Both the position numbers and the translations under genes were made by a program. Of a stretch of 64,000 bases of DNA, positions 17,176-28,500 are shown one piece after another; position 1 is the stretch's first letter; each line of letters begins with the position of its first letter. The notes under the pieces were generated by a model. The model worked only from the letters and a program-made list of their open reading frames with translations, did no database searches and was not told where the DNA came from. The DNA comes from Fibrobacterota bacterium (GTDB lineage: Bacteria; Fibrobacterota; Chitinivibrionia; Chitinivibrionales; Chitinispirillaceae), in the NCBI GenBank assembly GCA_023436205.1, contig JAEZKC010000071.1, positions 186,001-250,000 of the forward strand. The letters are read 5' to 3'.

Positions 17176-18756
17176 GTGTCAAAGGTTATTCACAAACCAA
17201 TCTTATCGATGTCGGTGCTGCTTGCTCTTTTAACCGGCGGATTTCTACTCTCAAACAACTGTTCATTTGCAGAATCCAAGCGACCCGAACGGGGCTCTGT
17301 CCAGTTTGGAACCACAAACCAACCAGATGTGAAAGTACCACCCACTCTTCAATCCTTTTCAACAGTGTTTGCCGATGTGGCTGACAAAGTGGTTCCTACT
17401 GTAGTATCGGTAATACCTACAAAAATCGACACTGTAACCTTCTCCAATAACCCCTTTTACCAGTTTTTCAATGATCCTTTCATGGGAAGCCCCTTTGAGG
17501 ACTTCTTTGGCGGCCAGCCCAGGTCCCGCAGGGCACCTCCCCCGGTTCAAAAAAAAGAGTACCGCAGACAGGGAATGGGATCTGGTGTTATTGTCTCCAA
17601 GGATGGTTTTATCCTCACCAATTACCATGTGGTTTCCGGGGCTGATGAGATTGAGGTAAAGACCTCAGACAGCAGGAGTTTCGAAGCAACAGTTGTAGGG
17701 ACGGATTCTTTGACTGATGTCGCAGTCTTGAAAATAAAAGATAAGGTGAAAGATCTTCCGGTTGCATATCTGGGAGACAGCGAGAAACTTCGCCCCGGTG
17801 ACTGGGCAATCGCCATCGGCAACCCTTTCAGTTTGACATCCTCAGTAACAATGGGTATTGTGTCGGCAACAGGCCGCACTACTCCCGGTGGCAACAATGC
17901 TTCGTTTCAAAATTTCATCCAGACCGACGCCGCCATCAACCCAGGCAACTCCGGTGGAGCATTGGTCAACATAAAGGGTGAACTTGTTGGAATCAACACC
18001 ATGATCTACACCCAGTCAGGCGGTTATATGGGAATCGGCTTTGCAATCCCCATCAACATGGCAAAGCGCATCATGGAAGATCTCATTTACGAGGGGAAAG
18101 TCAAACGTGGCTGGCTGGGAGTGGCGATTCAGGAACTTGATCAGTCCACACGCGATGCTTTCGGACTTTCACCGGAAACCCGGGGCGTTCTGATTGGGGA
18201 TGTATTCAAGAATCAGCCTGCCGATAAAGCAGGTATCAAACGAGGTGATGTAATCACTAAAGTGAGAGAAAAGGTTATTGAAAATCCCAATCAGCTCAGA
18301 AACAGTATCGCAGCCATTCACCCCGGAGAGACAGTCCCGGTGGAACTGCTGCGGGGCGGAAAAAAGGTGACCGTAAAGGTTAAGCTTACATCCAGAGATG
18401 AAAATATAGATGGAACCGCCAAAGCTGAGTCTGATGAACCGTCATCGAGTCAAAGTAACGATGCCACACAAGTTCTCGGGCTTACAGTTGGCAATCTTAC
18501 CCCGGAGCTGAAAGGTCAGTTAAGTCTCTCCTCCAGTGTGCAGGGGGTGATTATTACAGATCTTGATGAAGGGAGCCAGGCTGCCCAGGAAGGACTTCGC
18601 CAGAATGATATTATTCTGGAGGTAAACCGCAAGGCCGTTCAGTCCGTGAAGGAATTCACCCAGTTAACCAAAGGTGTGAAAACTGGAGAATCCATCCTTT
18701 TCCTGGTACAGAGAGAAGGGAACACCTTCTTCAAGGCCTTTAAAATCAGAAAATAG
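17176..18756 (+). CDS. degP: Periplasmic HtrA/DegP serine protease with two PDZ domains
   Basis: 526 residues from a GTG at 17176 preceded by AAGGAGGG. An N-terminal signal peptide (hydrophobic stretch at about 9-30 ending near FAES) exports it to the periplasm. The trypsin-like domain carries the triad H151 (TNYHVV), D181 (SLTDVAV) and S259 (PGNSGGAL). Two PDZ domains follow at about 315-395 and 435-520. HtrA/DegP proteins degrade and chaperone misfolded envelope proteins. A Gly/Arg/Pro-rich insert precedes the protease domain. The gene stands alone with a strong terminator directly downstream. Longer frames upstream lack ribosome sites. Confidence 0.93.
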   Translation: MSKVIHKPILSMSVLLALLTGGFLLSNNCSFAESKRPERGSVQFGTTNQPDVKVPPTLQSFSTVFADVADKVVPTVVSVIPTKIDTVTFSNNPFYQFFNDPFMGSPFEDFFGGQPRSRRAPPPVQKKEYRRQGMGSGVIVSKDGFILTNYHVVSGADEIEVKTSDSRSFEATVVGTDSLTDVAVLKIKDKVKDLPVAYLGDSEKLRPGDWAIAIGNPFSLTSSVTMGIVSATGRTTPGGNNASFQNFIQTDAAINPGNSGGALVNIKGELVGINTMIYTQSGGYMGIGFAIPINMAKRIMEDLIYEGKVKRGWLGVAIQELDQSTRDAFGLSPETRGVLIGDVFKNQPADKAGIKRGDVITKVREKVIENPNQLRNSIAAIHPGETVPVELLRGGKKVTVKVKLTSRDENIDGTAKAESDEPSSSQSNDATQVLGLTVGNLTPELKGQLSLSSSVQGVIITDLDEGSQAAQEGLRQNDIILEVNRKAVQSVKEFTQLTKGVKTGESILFLVQREGNTFFKAFKIRK

Positions 18757-18787
18757 TAATTTAGATGAATAAATGATCCGAATCGAT

Positions 18788-18820
18788 CCCCGAGCCCACT
18801 AATAGGGTTCGGGGTTTTTT
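18788..18820 (+). terminator. Rho-independent terminator after degP
   Basis: CCCCGAGCCC (18788-18797) pairs with GGGTTCGGGG (18805-18814), one G-T pair, around a 7-base loop, followed by six T. It lies 32 bases after the protease stop codon. Confidence 0.9.
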
Positions 18821-18919
18821 ATTAACCATTACGGCGCGGGTGAATTCGCTTGACTCACCCCCGCATGAAAAGTATCTTTCGATTCTAGTATATACTATAT
18901 AACCTTTCAGGAGGAATAC

Positions 18920-19813
18920 ATGTTAAGAAGGCGGGTTGCGATTCTTTCCCTTTTCGCTTTCATTCTTGTCGCCGGATGCGGCGGTGTCAATGAAAAAACT
19001 CTCACCGATGCACAGAACCGGATTGATGCACTCAAGACCAAGGGTGTTCCCGATGATGAGCTTTCCGGAGCCCGTGTGTACCTCTATCAGGCCAAAGATC
19101 ACAAGACCAGAGGAAACAGTGCTCTTGCTAAACAGGCAGCGGATTCCATGAAAGTAAACTTGGAAAGAGCGGAAAAAGTATACCAGGAAAAGATCGCCAC
19201 TCTTGGACCTAAGATTGAATCACTCAAGGCCGAAATCAACAAGGCTAAAGCAGAAGTGAGCGGTCTTAATGTTAAGAAACTCGACTCCTGCATTGCTATC
19301 ATCGACTCCTTTGTAAAAATGGACTGGAAGCTACAGGCCAGCAACAAGGCCCAAGAAATTGTGGCTATTCTCCCCGGGGTTAAAGAAGACGAAGCGAAAA
19401 GCAAAGAACTTCGCAAGAAGATTCCCGGTGAATGGGTCTGTGTGACAGTGACCAAGAGTGAAGAGGTCAAGGAAGTTAATGCCGTGGAAAAGAAGATCTT
19501 CACCTTCTACAAAGATGGTAAGGTCAAGCTGGTTGAGAACAAAAAAGGTCAGAGCGGTCCCTATCTCAAGGAAAACTGGGAATTCCTCTCTAATGGAACC
19601 TACGACTTTGTGGGAGATACCGTTGTCCTTAAGATTGCACGCTTTGCCGCAGTCAAACAGGATTTCGAACGTATCCACAAAATTGATGGAAAGCCGGTCT
19701 GGAAGAAAGAGCCCGGACCCACTTACGATTCTACCATCACCGATGGAAGCCAGGATCGTTTCATAACTTTCGCCGATCTTAAGGTTGATTTTAAGCAGGC
19801 AAAAAAGTTCTAA
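18920..19813 (+). CDS. Lipoprotein of unknown function
   Basis: 297 residues. A type II signal peptide ends in the lipobox LVAGC, so the mature protein starts at Cys20 with a lipid anchor. Residues about 25-165 are helical with repeated alanine/lysine-rich coiled-coil text (KAEINKAKAEVSG) resembling DUF4398-type lipoproteins. Residues about 170-297 form a beta-rich domain (EWVCVTVTKSEE, KIFTFYKDGKV) that resembles lipocalin-like or stress-response domains. AGGAGG 5 bases before the ATG supports the start. It is monocistronic, flanked by terminators on both sides, which suggests high expression. Function unknown. Confidence 0.85.
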   Translation: MLRRRVAILSLFAFILVAGCGGVNEKTLTDAQNRIDALKTKGVPDDELSGARVYLYQAKDHKTRGNSALAKQAADSMKVNLERAEKVYQEKIATLGPKIESLKAEINKAKAEVSGLNVKKLDSCIAIIDSFVKMDWKLQASNKAQEIVAILPGVKEDEAKSKELRKKIPGEWVCVTVTKSEEVKEVNAVEKKIFTFYKDGKVKLVENKKGQSGPYLKENWEFLSNGTYDFVGDTVVLKIARFAAVKQDFERIHKIDGKPVWKKEPGPTYDSTITDGSQDRFITFADLKVDFKQAKKF

Positions 19814-19837
19814 GGACCTGTTTTTAAAGATTAATTA

Positions 19838-19870
19838 AAGGCGGTCCCCAAAGGGGATCGCCTTTTTTTT
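19838..19870 (+). terminator. Rho-independent terminator after the lipoprotein gene
   Basis: AAGGCGGTCCCC and GGGGATCGCCTT form a stem of about 12 pairs (one G-T) around a 3-base loop, followed by eight T at 19863-19870. Confidence 0.92.
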
Positions 19871-20207
19871 ATGGAAAAAAGCCTCATTGAGCGTTGCTCC
19901 TGTTATTTAGATTTTTTTAGGATTAGCACCACTATCAAAATTGGGAGACTGTAAAAAGTTCAATTACCTTAGAGATAGCTTGCTTATTGGTTTAGAATAA
20001 CCGGTTTTAGACCTGAACGGAGCAACTTTGAAGGAAGACTTTGAAATGGTGCAGGAAAAATCAGAACCATATTATTGGGAGAAAAAATCAAAAAAGACTT
20101 TGTACAGTATTCAAACTACAAACATAATTTACGAATGAAAAGCCATAGTAGAAAAGTATCCCTGGAAAACCTGGACTGTTCAGAATAATCGCACTTTTGA
20201 TTATTAA
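19871..20207 (+). other. Intergenic stretch without an intact gene
   Basis: Between two terminators facing each other I see no intact gene, tRNA or repeat. It is AT-rich compared with its surroundings. The only coding-like stretch is the interrupted frame at 20046-20207, listed separately. Confidence 0.6.
20046..20207 (+). pseudogene. Possible gene remnant with in-frame TGA
   Basis: An ATG at 20046, with AAGGA about 9 bases upstream, opens a frame of 30 codons to a TGA at 20136; the same frame then continues for 22 coding-like codons (KAIVEKYPWKTWTVQNN) to TAA at 20205. The composition, rich in aromatic and charged residues, looks protein-like. It could be a decayed small gene or a chance frame. 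No homologue recognised. Confidence 0.3.
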
Positions 20208-20208
20208 T

Positions 20209-20239
20209 AAAAAAAGGGCGATCCGTTTCCAGACCACCC
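20209..20239 (-). terminator. Rho-independent terminator of the rplU-rpmA operon
   Basis: Read on the minus strand, GGGTGGTCTG, a GAAA loop and CGGATCGCCC form a 10-pair stem with three G-T pairs, followed by seven T. It lies 25 bases after the rpmA stop. Confidence 0.85.
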
Positions 20240-20264
20240 TCAACAAATCCTATTTTGTAAACAA

Positions 20265-20522
20265 CTAGGAAGCAGGTACTATACTAACCTTCTTCTTGTC
20301 ACCCACCATACGGGCAAACTGCACAACACCGTCAACTTTAGCAAAGAGTGTATCATCAGAACCCTTACCTACATTCTGTCCAGGGTGAACAACGGTTCCT
20401 CTCTGACGAACCAGGATGCTTCCGGCACTCACCTGCTGACCGCCAAAGCACTTTACACCCAGCATTTTAGGATTGCTGTCTCTTCCGTTACGGCTACTTC
20501 CCACACCTTTTTTATGTGCCAT
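20265..20522 (-). CDS. rpmA: 50S ribosomal protein L27
   Basis: 85 residues, standard length. The N-terminus MAHKKGVGSSRNGRDS is diagnostic, with no N-terminal extension needing cleavage as in Firmicutes. L27 contacts the peptidyl transferase centre of the large subunit. It follows rplU by 37 bases, the usual pairing, and ends at a strong terminator. Confidence 0.98.
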   Translation of the reverse strand: MAHKKGVGSSRNGRDSNPKMLGVKCFGGQQVSAGSILVRQRGTVVHPGQNVGKGSDDTLFAKVDGVVQFARMVGDKKKVSIVPAS

Positions 20523-20559
20523 GATCCATTCCCCTTACTAACAGGAGCCGCAGCCCCCT

Positions 20560-20871
20560 TTATGCATTAATTGATACGATTTCCAGCTTTGTATACTGCT
20601 GACGATGACCATTCTTGCGCTTATAGTCCTTGCGACGTTTTTTCTTGATCACCAGAACCTTTTTGGCCTTGATATGATCTAAAATTTTAGCGGTCACAGT
20701 AGCACCATCAACCAGTGGAGTCCCAACTTTGATGCTTTCACCGTCACCGGTAAGAAGCACCTTATTAATAGTGAGCTCTGTGCCCTTCTCTGCACTGATA
20801 AGCGGAACCCGAATCTTCATTCCGGGAGTTACCTTGAACTGCGATCCGCCCTGTTCAATAATGGAATACAT
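20560..20871 (-). CDS. rplU: 50S ribosomal protein L21
   Basis: 103 residues, standard length. MYSIIEQGGSQFKV at the start and KVLVIKKKRRKDYKRKNGHR near the end are hallmarks; L21 binds 23S rRNA. GAGGAG upstream supports the start at 20871. It lies 171 bases downstream of the RNase G gene, an arrangement found in many bacteria; the gap may carry its own promoter or regulatory leader, but I see no clear motif. Confidence 0.98.
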   Translation of the reverse strand: MYSIIEQGGSQFKVTPGMKIRVPLISAEKGTELTINKVLLTGDGESIKVGTPLVDGATVTAKILDHIKAKKVLVIKKKRRKDYKRKNGHRQQYTKLEIVSINA

Positions 20872-21042
20872 GGAATCTCCTCTTTTTTAACTATTCGACG
20901 GCTGTTCTCGAGCAGTCGCGGCTTTATCTAGCCGTAAATACGATTAGCTTTCCTGTATGTGGGAAAAGACCATACAATATACAATGTCCCACACTTGCAA
21001 GCAAGGAAAAGTTAGCCTGAAAAGACCTTAACGGCCTTTCAG

Positions 21043-22575
21043 CTATTCATTATTCTCCTCGTGAATGCTGCCACCGGCAATCTCTTTGAAACTGTATTCA
21101 TCCTGATCATACTCCTCGTTTTCAACCACTTCCAGCTTAAGACGGTGCTCCTTTTCAAGCATTGCCTTAATTGTATTATTGTCTTTATGGAGGTAGGCGG
21201 AAACGGCAGGATGAACCAAAACCGTAACAGTGGAAGGCTTCTGCTGCACCCTGCGCAAGTCACGGTCTATGCGGGCTGTAACAGTCTCCGGAGAGAAGAT
21301 CCACCCTAATCCTCCGCAGGCGTGGCAAACATCGGTGAAAAACTCCTGAAGCTCAGGTCGAACTCTCTTGCGGGTGATCTCCAGAAGGCAGAATTTTGAC
21401 AAACCGGTGCAGGATGTGGCAGTTGGATCGGCATCCAGTGCTTTACGCATGGCATTCTCAATTTTGCGACGGTTCTCCATGCTTTGCATATCAATGAAAT
21501 CCACCACAATCAGTCCGCCAATGTCCCTGAGCCTCAGCTGACGGCAGATCTCCCCCACTGCATCCATATTGGTTTTAAAGATGGTTTCCTCAAGATTGCT
21601 CTTTCCCACATTTCTGCCGGTATTTACATCTATGGCAACCAGAGCTTCTGTTCTATCGATGAGGATGTAACCCCCGCTCTTGAGCCAGACCTTACGTTTA
21701 AGAAGCCGCTCAAGGTCTTTTTCTATATTGAATTTATCGAAGAGGGGCACCTTTTCCCTGTAAAAATAAACACGCTTACTCATTTCCGGTGAAAGCGCCT
21801 CAACGTAGCTCAAGACATCTTTATAATCGTCTTCCTGATCGACATACACTTCTGTAACGTCTTCAGAAAAAAGATCGCGTATTACCCGGGTGGTGATTCC
21901 AAGTTCACGGTGTACCAGTTTGATACCTGAGCCGCTTAATGCCTCATCCTGTGTTTTACGCCAGGCATCTAAAAGCATGTGAATCTCTTTTATAAACTCG
22001 GATTCCGATACTTTGAGACCAATGGTACGTACGATGAAGCCTACTCCCGGAGGTTTGATCTGGGAAATGATCCTTTTAAGCTTGGCGCGTTTTGCCATAT
22101 CGTGAGTTTTTTTGGACACCCCGATAAAATCGGTATCAGGAACCAGAACCAGAAAGCGACCGGCAAGACTGATCTGAGTGGTAATCTTGGCTCCCTTGGT
22201 GCCAATAGGCTCTTTAGCGACCTGTACCAGTATCTCCTGCCCCACCTCCAAGACTTTCTCTATAGGGATTCTGGGCACTTTGCCCCTCTTAGACACCCCC
22301 TGGCCCATGTACCTTTCCATTATTTCATCATTCTGCTCAAGTAACAATGAGGGATCCACATCGGCAGCATGAAGAAAGGCACATTTATCCAGACCGATAT
22401 CGACAAACGCAGCCTGTATTCCGGGGAGAATCGAAGTAACCTTACCTCGATAGATATTACCGACCAGCCGGAAATAGTCCGGCCGCTCGACTACTACTTC
22501 AACTACCTTTTCATTTTCGAGTAACGCGGCACGTTTTTCAGTTGGTGTAGCGTTAAAGAGTATCTTTTTATTCAT
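21043..22575 (-). CDS. rng: Ribonuclease E/G family endoribonuclease (RNase G type)
   Basis: 510 residues, the RNase G length, without the long scaffold tail of RNase E. An S1-like RNA-binding domain lies at about 35-130. The DNase I-like catalytic segments are visible: VAIDVNTGR and, later, VVDFIDM with the metal-binding acidic residues, and the Zn-link motif is CHAC. It processes 16S rRNA 5' ends and degrades mRNA. The gene begins 5 bases after the sprA stop, so it is the third gene of the operon, and rplU-rpmA follow. Confidence 0.95.
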   Translation of the reverse strand: MNKKILFNATPTEKRAALLENEKVVEVVVERPDYFRLVGNIYRGKVTSILPGIQAAFVDIGLDKCAFLHAADVDPSLLLEQNDEIMERYMGQGVSKRGKVPRIPIEKVLEVGQEILVQVAKEPIGTKGAKITTQISLAGRFLVLVPDTDFIGVSKKTHDMAKRAKLKRIISQIKPPGVGFIVRTIGLKVSESEFIKEIHMLLDAWRKTQDEALSGSGIKLVHRELGITTRVIRDLFSEDVTEVYVDQEDDYKDVLSYVEALSPEMSKRVYFYREKVPLFDKFNIEKDLERLLKRKVWLKSGGYILIDRTEALVAIDVNTGRNVGKSNLEETIFKTNMDAVGEICRQLRLRDIGGLIVVDFIDMQSMENRRKIENAMRKALDADPTATSCTGLSKFCLLEITRKRVRPELQEFFTDVCHACGGLGWIFSPETVTARIDRDLRRVQQKPSTVTVLVHPAVSAYLHKDNNTIKAMLEKEHRLKLEVVENEEYDQDEYSFKEIAGGSIHEENNE

Positions 22576-22580
22576 AGCCT

Positions 22581-25500
22581 TTAGAAAACCACCGTAATTA
22601 TAATAGAAAAGTTCTGTTCTTTGTCTTCTTTGCCGTTATTGCTGGTGTGACTTCCCGTATATTTAAATTCACTATCGACATTATCGGTGAATTTATAGGT
22701 CACGAATGGTGAATAGGTAAGTGAACTGTTAGGAGGATCCTCCGCCGGGTCGTTTTCACCCAACTGACTGATTCTTTTAGTGTTATCACTGTTTATGTTC
22801 AAACCCATTCGAGTTTTTCCCTGTACGGGTATCACCCAGTTAAATAATTTAATTTCCCGAAAGCGACTGTTTGCAGGAATTTCGTATCCCAACGTGAAAC
22901 TATTGGTAGTTCGGACTGTAGTATCAGTGGAAATGAGTCCGCTGTTTTCTCCCTTGCTGTTGGAAACATTAATTGCCTTGCTATTATTGTGCCGATAACT
23001 GAAAGTAATAGGCCACTTTTTGACAGTACCCTCAATTCCTATAAGCGGGGCGAAGTCCAGAGTCCAACTGGACTCGCTTCGATCCTTGAACTCCTTGCGC
23101 CCCTCTTTAAAATTCATGGATGAGGTCACATTGAAACGGGAAGTGTTCTTTTTGATGAATGGAAGCTTATCAAAAGCACTTGAATTCGCACTTACCCGAA
23201 TATCTGGGAAAACCACGGTGGTATCGATATAAGTACTGTCAGGCTGCCCTCTGAATTCTCTTCCCCACCCTACAGAAACACTGGTAATATCGATCTTCAA
23301 TGGATAAGGGATACTGAAATTGGTGGAAAAACGGGCATTCCATGAACCAGTTGCCTGATCATTCTGATACAGTTCATAGAATACATTCTTATCTCTTCTA
23401 ATTTGCATTCCTCCAAACCCATGCGGGTCTATCCTTCCCACAAGGTAATCATCCAGACTTCTTCCCATACCCAGCTGATATTTGAGAAATTCATATTGCC
23501 CCATTCCCATTGTATCCACCAGGTAGCTTGAACTAAGATAATTGTTGCTGAGATCGGTTGTCACATCATAATCGAATCCTACCGAACGCATTGAAACTTT
23601 ATCAACACCCTTTCGCATCCAGCCGAAAAAGTTTCCGATCAAAGGGGTTTTGGCAAGCTCACTAAAAAGGTCATTTATATAAAGGGAATTCTTAAAGCGC
23701 AACGAGGTTCGAATATTGGCATGCACGTAATCGGCACTGTCAGCGCCCCAAGTCACCAGTGACCCGGTATAATCGGCAGAATAATCTGCGCTGTGGGTCA
23801 GCCAACTGAAAAACTGAGGTGAAAAGCGAAGTGAAGCGTTCTGAGTTCTCCGTTTCTCCCCGTTAAGGATCCAGAACTCTCTCCACTTCTGGTCATTACT
23901 CAAGCTGAACAAACTATCATAAGCCGATGAAGAATCACCCCAGAAATTATTTGAAGACATATCCCTTTCGATCTTCAGATTGTAAGTCATATTTATCAAG
24001 GGATTGATAGGGGAATATTCCAAACGCATCCCGTGGCGAAGATCGAAGGAACGACTGAAATAATCATGCACATTGAGTTTAGTGTCCTCCTGCCGCACGG
24101 TTTTACTCACCACTTCCGCCAAATCGAAGTTTATGACAGACGGGAGGAAATTGAACTTGTAATTCTTATAGAGCTTCGGTACCCATTTGGGCTTGCTGAA
24201 AGGAGTGAAACTTGTCCAGGACGGAGGATCTCTGGGGCTGAGGTCATATTTGAGCACCCCAGTATAGGATTCTGTGGTGTCAAGCCGTATATAATCCGCA
24301 CTGTCAGGATCTTCATTGCGTCCTTTACCGATCTGAGTGGCAGTCATATTGTACGAAAGATCGGTGCTGATCCTGTCAACAGTAAAGTTTATGAGAGGAT
24401 TGCTGGAGTTGGTGGTCTTTTTAAACGACGTGAAGGCATTTCTGGATGTCGTAAATGTCTGGAATCGTTCAGCCTCACTGGTATCTTTATTGGGATCTCT
24501 TCCAAGCATCATATTTGCAGCATCGGCACCCAGATCAAGAATATTATCCGCTTTCCCCTCATTATCCAACAATCGAATATCTGAATTGGGTTTCATAATC
24601 GGCCTGGAAACGGAACCACTGACAGACCCGCCAAGCGGAATCTCCAGCCCCCAGGAATCGGGGAAAAACTTATCCAGTTTGGTATTGACGTTGATATTAG
24701 CGGCAAGGTCAGTTTTATCTGCTGATCCAATTGTTTTATCTGTCATAGTTCTGAAGCTGCCTTCAGTATAGCTCATACCGGTACTGAAGGAGAGAAAATC
24801 AGCCCATTGGGTGTTCAATGTTGTTCTGGCAGCCCAGCCGTTCAGGTCACGTGACCCGGTTACCTTTAACTCGTTAACCCACAGCTCTCCCTCAAAAACA
24901 CCCGGTGATCCGTTGTTATCACGCATGACTCCCACAGCCATATAGCTGATAGAGGAGAAATTGGGACGCTTGTTGGCCGGAGCCACAATCCGAATGCGTC
25001 TGTCAGGGCTCACCGTGTCTAAAGGAAGATTATCACTTTCGGTTTTGGGTTTGAGATCAGCAAGATCCTGCAGAGAAAGTTTAATTTTGTTCCAGCCTGA
25101 TTTTATGAAACCGCGGTATTCATAAAAGGTGGCGCTGTCAGTACCAAACCGAAAAACAAATTTCAGTTCGTTATTGTAGGGGGCTTTTGAGTCTCCGTGA
25201 ATATGGAACGATAGAGAATCGTATCCGGAGATGTTTTGAGCGAATTGATTCATGTTCTTGGCAACTAAAGCAGTGTCCCCGGGTTCCAGATTGAAGAATC
25301 TTAAACGTAATGACTTCTCCTCCGGGGTGGCTTCTCCATTCTCGGCTGTGACAAATTTTTCAGCTAGGGAAGAATAAAGATAAGCCGAATCAGTTTGGTT
25401 GCTGATGCTGGAAGCCTCTATTTTAGGGACTAATGTACTGTCACCTTTCAACCCAACAGTCTCCCAGGAACTTCCCACAATATTCATACGTTCAATGAGA

Positions 25501-28500
25501 AGGCGATGCTCTCTTGTAATGTTTTCCGGTGCAAAATCATGATACACGAGGCGTACCCCGCCTATCTTTTTCCAGTCAGGGGAATTAATGCTTTTTCTGA
25601 TTCCCCCAGCATCTTCTTTCAGCGGTATACGATACAAACGCCAACCGAGAGAATCCACCACACGGGCATCGTGATTGATATATGGCGAATTTGCATCATC
25701 CAGATCTATTGTGAACGAATAGAACTGTTCCTGAACACTTGAGTGGATACTACCATCCTTATTGATATCCTCACTGTCATAAATATCATTGCGCTGTGTC
25801 CTGTTTGCATAACGATAATTCTTCAGATGATCTTTATCATATACTTTATAATTATCTCCACTTGGATCGGATAAATCTTTAAGCCATTGGGAATTCTGCG
25901 TTTTTGAGAGAGTATCCCACCCACTTTTGTCCTCTTTGGGGATTAAGTAGAACTCATCATCATCCCAGCGGAAATCCAATCCTCTATCCAGAAGATCAAA
26001 TTTTGTACGATCGTTTTGCTTTAAGGAATCCTCGAAGTCAGCATTCTCATTGAGGATGCCTCCGTTTAACACCTGATCTTCACTGAATTTTCCTATTTGT
26101 ATTGTAAGCTTTCCCTTTTTGCCGGGACCTGCACCATCTGGTCTGATGACCAGTTCCAGGTATCGGGCGGTTTCCAAATCCTCCTCTCTGTAAAAGGGCT
26201 GAGTGATGGAACCATAGCTATGGAGGAATCGCTGACTGATCGCGGGATCCTGCGGTGCTGGGGTCACATGGAAACGCAATATTTCTATGGTGTTATCGGA
26301 ACTTGTAACTCTAGTGTTATTCGGATCTCTTTTCCAAACTGAAAACCGATTCACTTTCCAGGTCTCATCGTTCGCTAGTGGCCTGAACCAGTAATTATCC
26401 CAGGCCGGAGGACGGTTTACTAAACTGTCATCGGGAAAGGGAAAATGAGATGGAAACCACTGTGTCGGATAAATTGTGATTCCTGCACCGTAACTTTCAT
26501 CAGTTCTCTCGAAATCATCCAGATAGGCGGCACCATCTCTTGTAGTATTCGGGTTCATCCTGCTGTGTACCACCTCAAGATCAAACTTGGCGGATGAAGA
26601 TTCTTCAGTTTTCACAAGTGGTAACAAATTAACCGCACTGGTCATCCATTCAGGCTGAAAATCCAGACTGGTATTGAAACTTAAATGAAGTTTATTGAAC
26701 GGTTCGCTTCCTAACTGAGGAATATCTTTACTCGATGAGGCCGCGTTCTGGTATAGAAGGCTCATGGCGGCAAAGCTGTTATCACTTATAAAGGGTAACC
26801 TTATCTCTCCGCGCGCTCCAGCAAACACTTTCTTTTCAAGAACAAAATCAGATTCTCTTTGATAAGTGATAGTGAGAGACTGAGCAGATTTCGCTTCAGG
26901 CGATATGAGCTCCAGATAACCCATCTGATAATCAAGCGTGTAATCGACGTTCTCCTGAAGAGTTTTACCGGAACTGGTTTTGAGAGTGACTGTCCCCTCC
27001 ATGATGTTCCAGCCCAGATCGTCAAAACTGGTGGGTTTGGAAGTTCCGCTGAGCCGAAGAATAAACTTGGATTTATAATCGCTGAAATTCTTATGTGTAC
27101 TGCCATATCTATAAACAGTCGAATCAGACAAGTCTTTCAATTCAGGATTGGCAAATGGTTCATTACCTTGAGGATCTGAACTGAACGGAGGAAGTATGAT
27201 CTCTGATTTATTGAACGCGAAAATGTCACTATTTTTAGTGTTCGCCTTTCCATTTTCAGTCAATCCGATCACATCGGAAATGAGCTTTTTACCCTCAACA
27301 TGCTTGATAGTATCATCAGTTTTGGCAGGGTCCACATAAACCAATTCGACAGAAAAATCCTGCTCACTCATACCGTAAATATCAAAAACATTTCGCCACA
27401 TAAGGCTGAATGTCGAGTCGCTACTGGATAACTGACTTGAATTTTTCTTTTTAAGAACCCATAATGACTGCGGAGTATCGGTTGCATTGTCTGGAACCTT
27501 CACTCCTTTTACAAGTTTACCATCTGTACTGCGCATGGTGATGGCGATGATATCGGCATCGTTTATTCTTACAGAATCGGCAAAACGAATCCAACCCTGA
27601 TTAGATTCCAGATAATAGTGCCCATCCTGCGTCAGCTTTTCGAAACTGTAATCGGCACCCTCTATTTTTGCTTTGTAAAGTGTTCTGTCTTTTACCTGAA
27701 AAGGATCAACAGATCTGAAAACTTGTAATTCCTGAACGCGGGGAGGCAGTGGAGCATTGGAATTTGGTTTGCTCAAATTATAACGGGTATTATAATAGGT
27801 GCGATAAACAGTATCCAGGAAGAAATACCTGTTCTGTACAAAATCCTTCTCGGTTTTAACAAAGTCCCTATCACTTGCCCCACCAAGGTCTTTAGTGATG
27901 GCTTCACCCTGGGAGTGACTGGCGATGGTGGTCAACATAAGTGGCCCCAATTTTGACCGTACCTTTATTCCAAAAAGGCCCTCTTTCTTCTCTGAATACC
28001 CGGACAAACTGGTTCCCGGCATATCAAAACCGGTATAACCGACACTGACCTCCTGAATAATCTCATCCTCAAGTTCACCGGGCTGAGTTTCTTTATACTC
28101 TATTTTGAAATTTTTAAGCGGGTCCTCAGCCAGATCAAATCCATCGTTGCGGTTAGCGGTGATGTTAATGTTTATCAACCGTCCGACACTTCCATGAATC
28201 CCGAACTCGTAGTTGTTATCAAATACCAGCCCGCCGCTTCCGGTGGAAGTTACACTGTTTCCAACTCTGGTCTCTCCATTCTCAAAACCGATGGTAATTT
28301 CAAGCTTACCTTCGATTCGAAGACGAGGAGGCTCATTTCCCAACAGTCTTTTAGCCCAGGGAGGATAATGCACCGCCAGTTCCCATTGCAGCTTCTGAGC
28401 GGGACGCGTATTGATTGCCTTTTTAGAATCGGCTGTCAATGACTTGTACCAGTTATCAATAAATGAGTGACGTCTGCCAGCCATTATATAATCATTCAGT

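Noticed and set aside
18850..18896. TTGACT and TATACT as a promoter for the lipoprotein gene
   Set aside because: The spacing (about 35 bases) is far outside the 16-19 range; no convincing sigma-70 pair.
20872..21042. L21 autoregulatory leader upstream of rplU
   Set aside because: No recognisable conserved structure; the gap holds only AT-rich sequence and a poor hairpin near 21015-21040.
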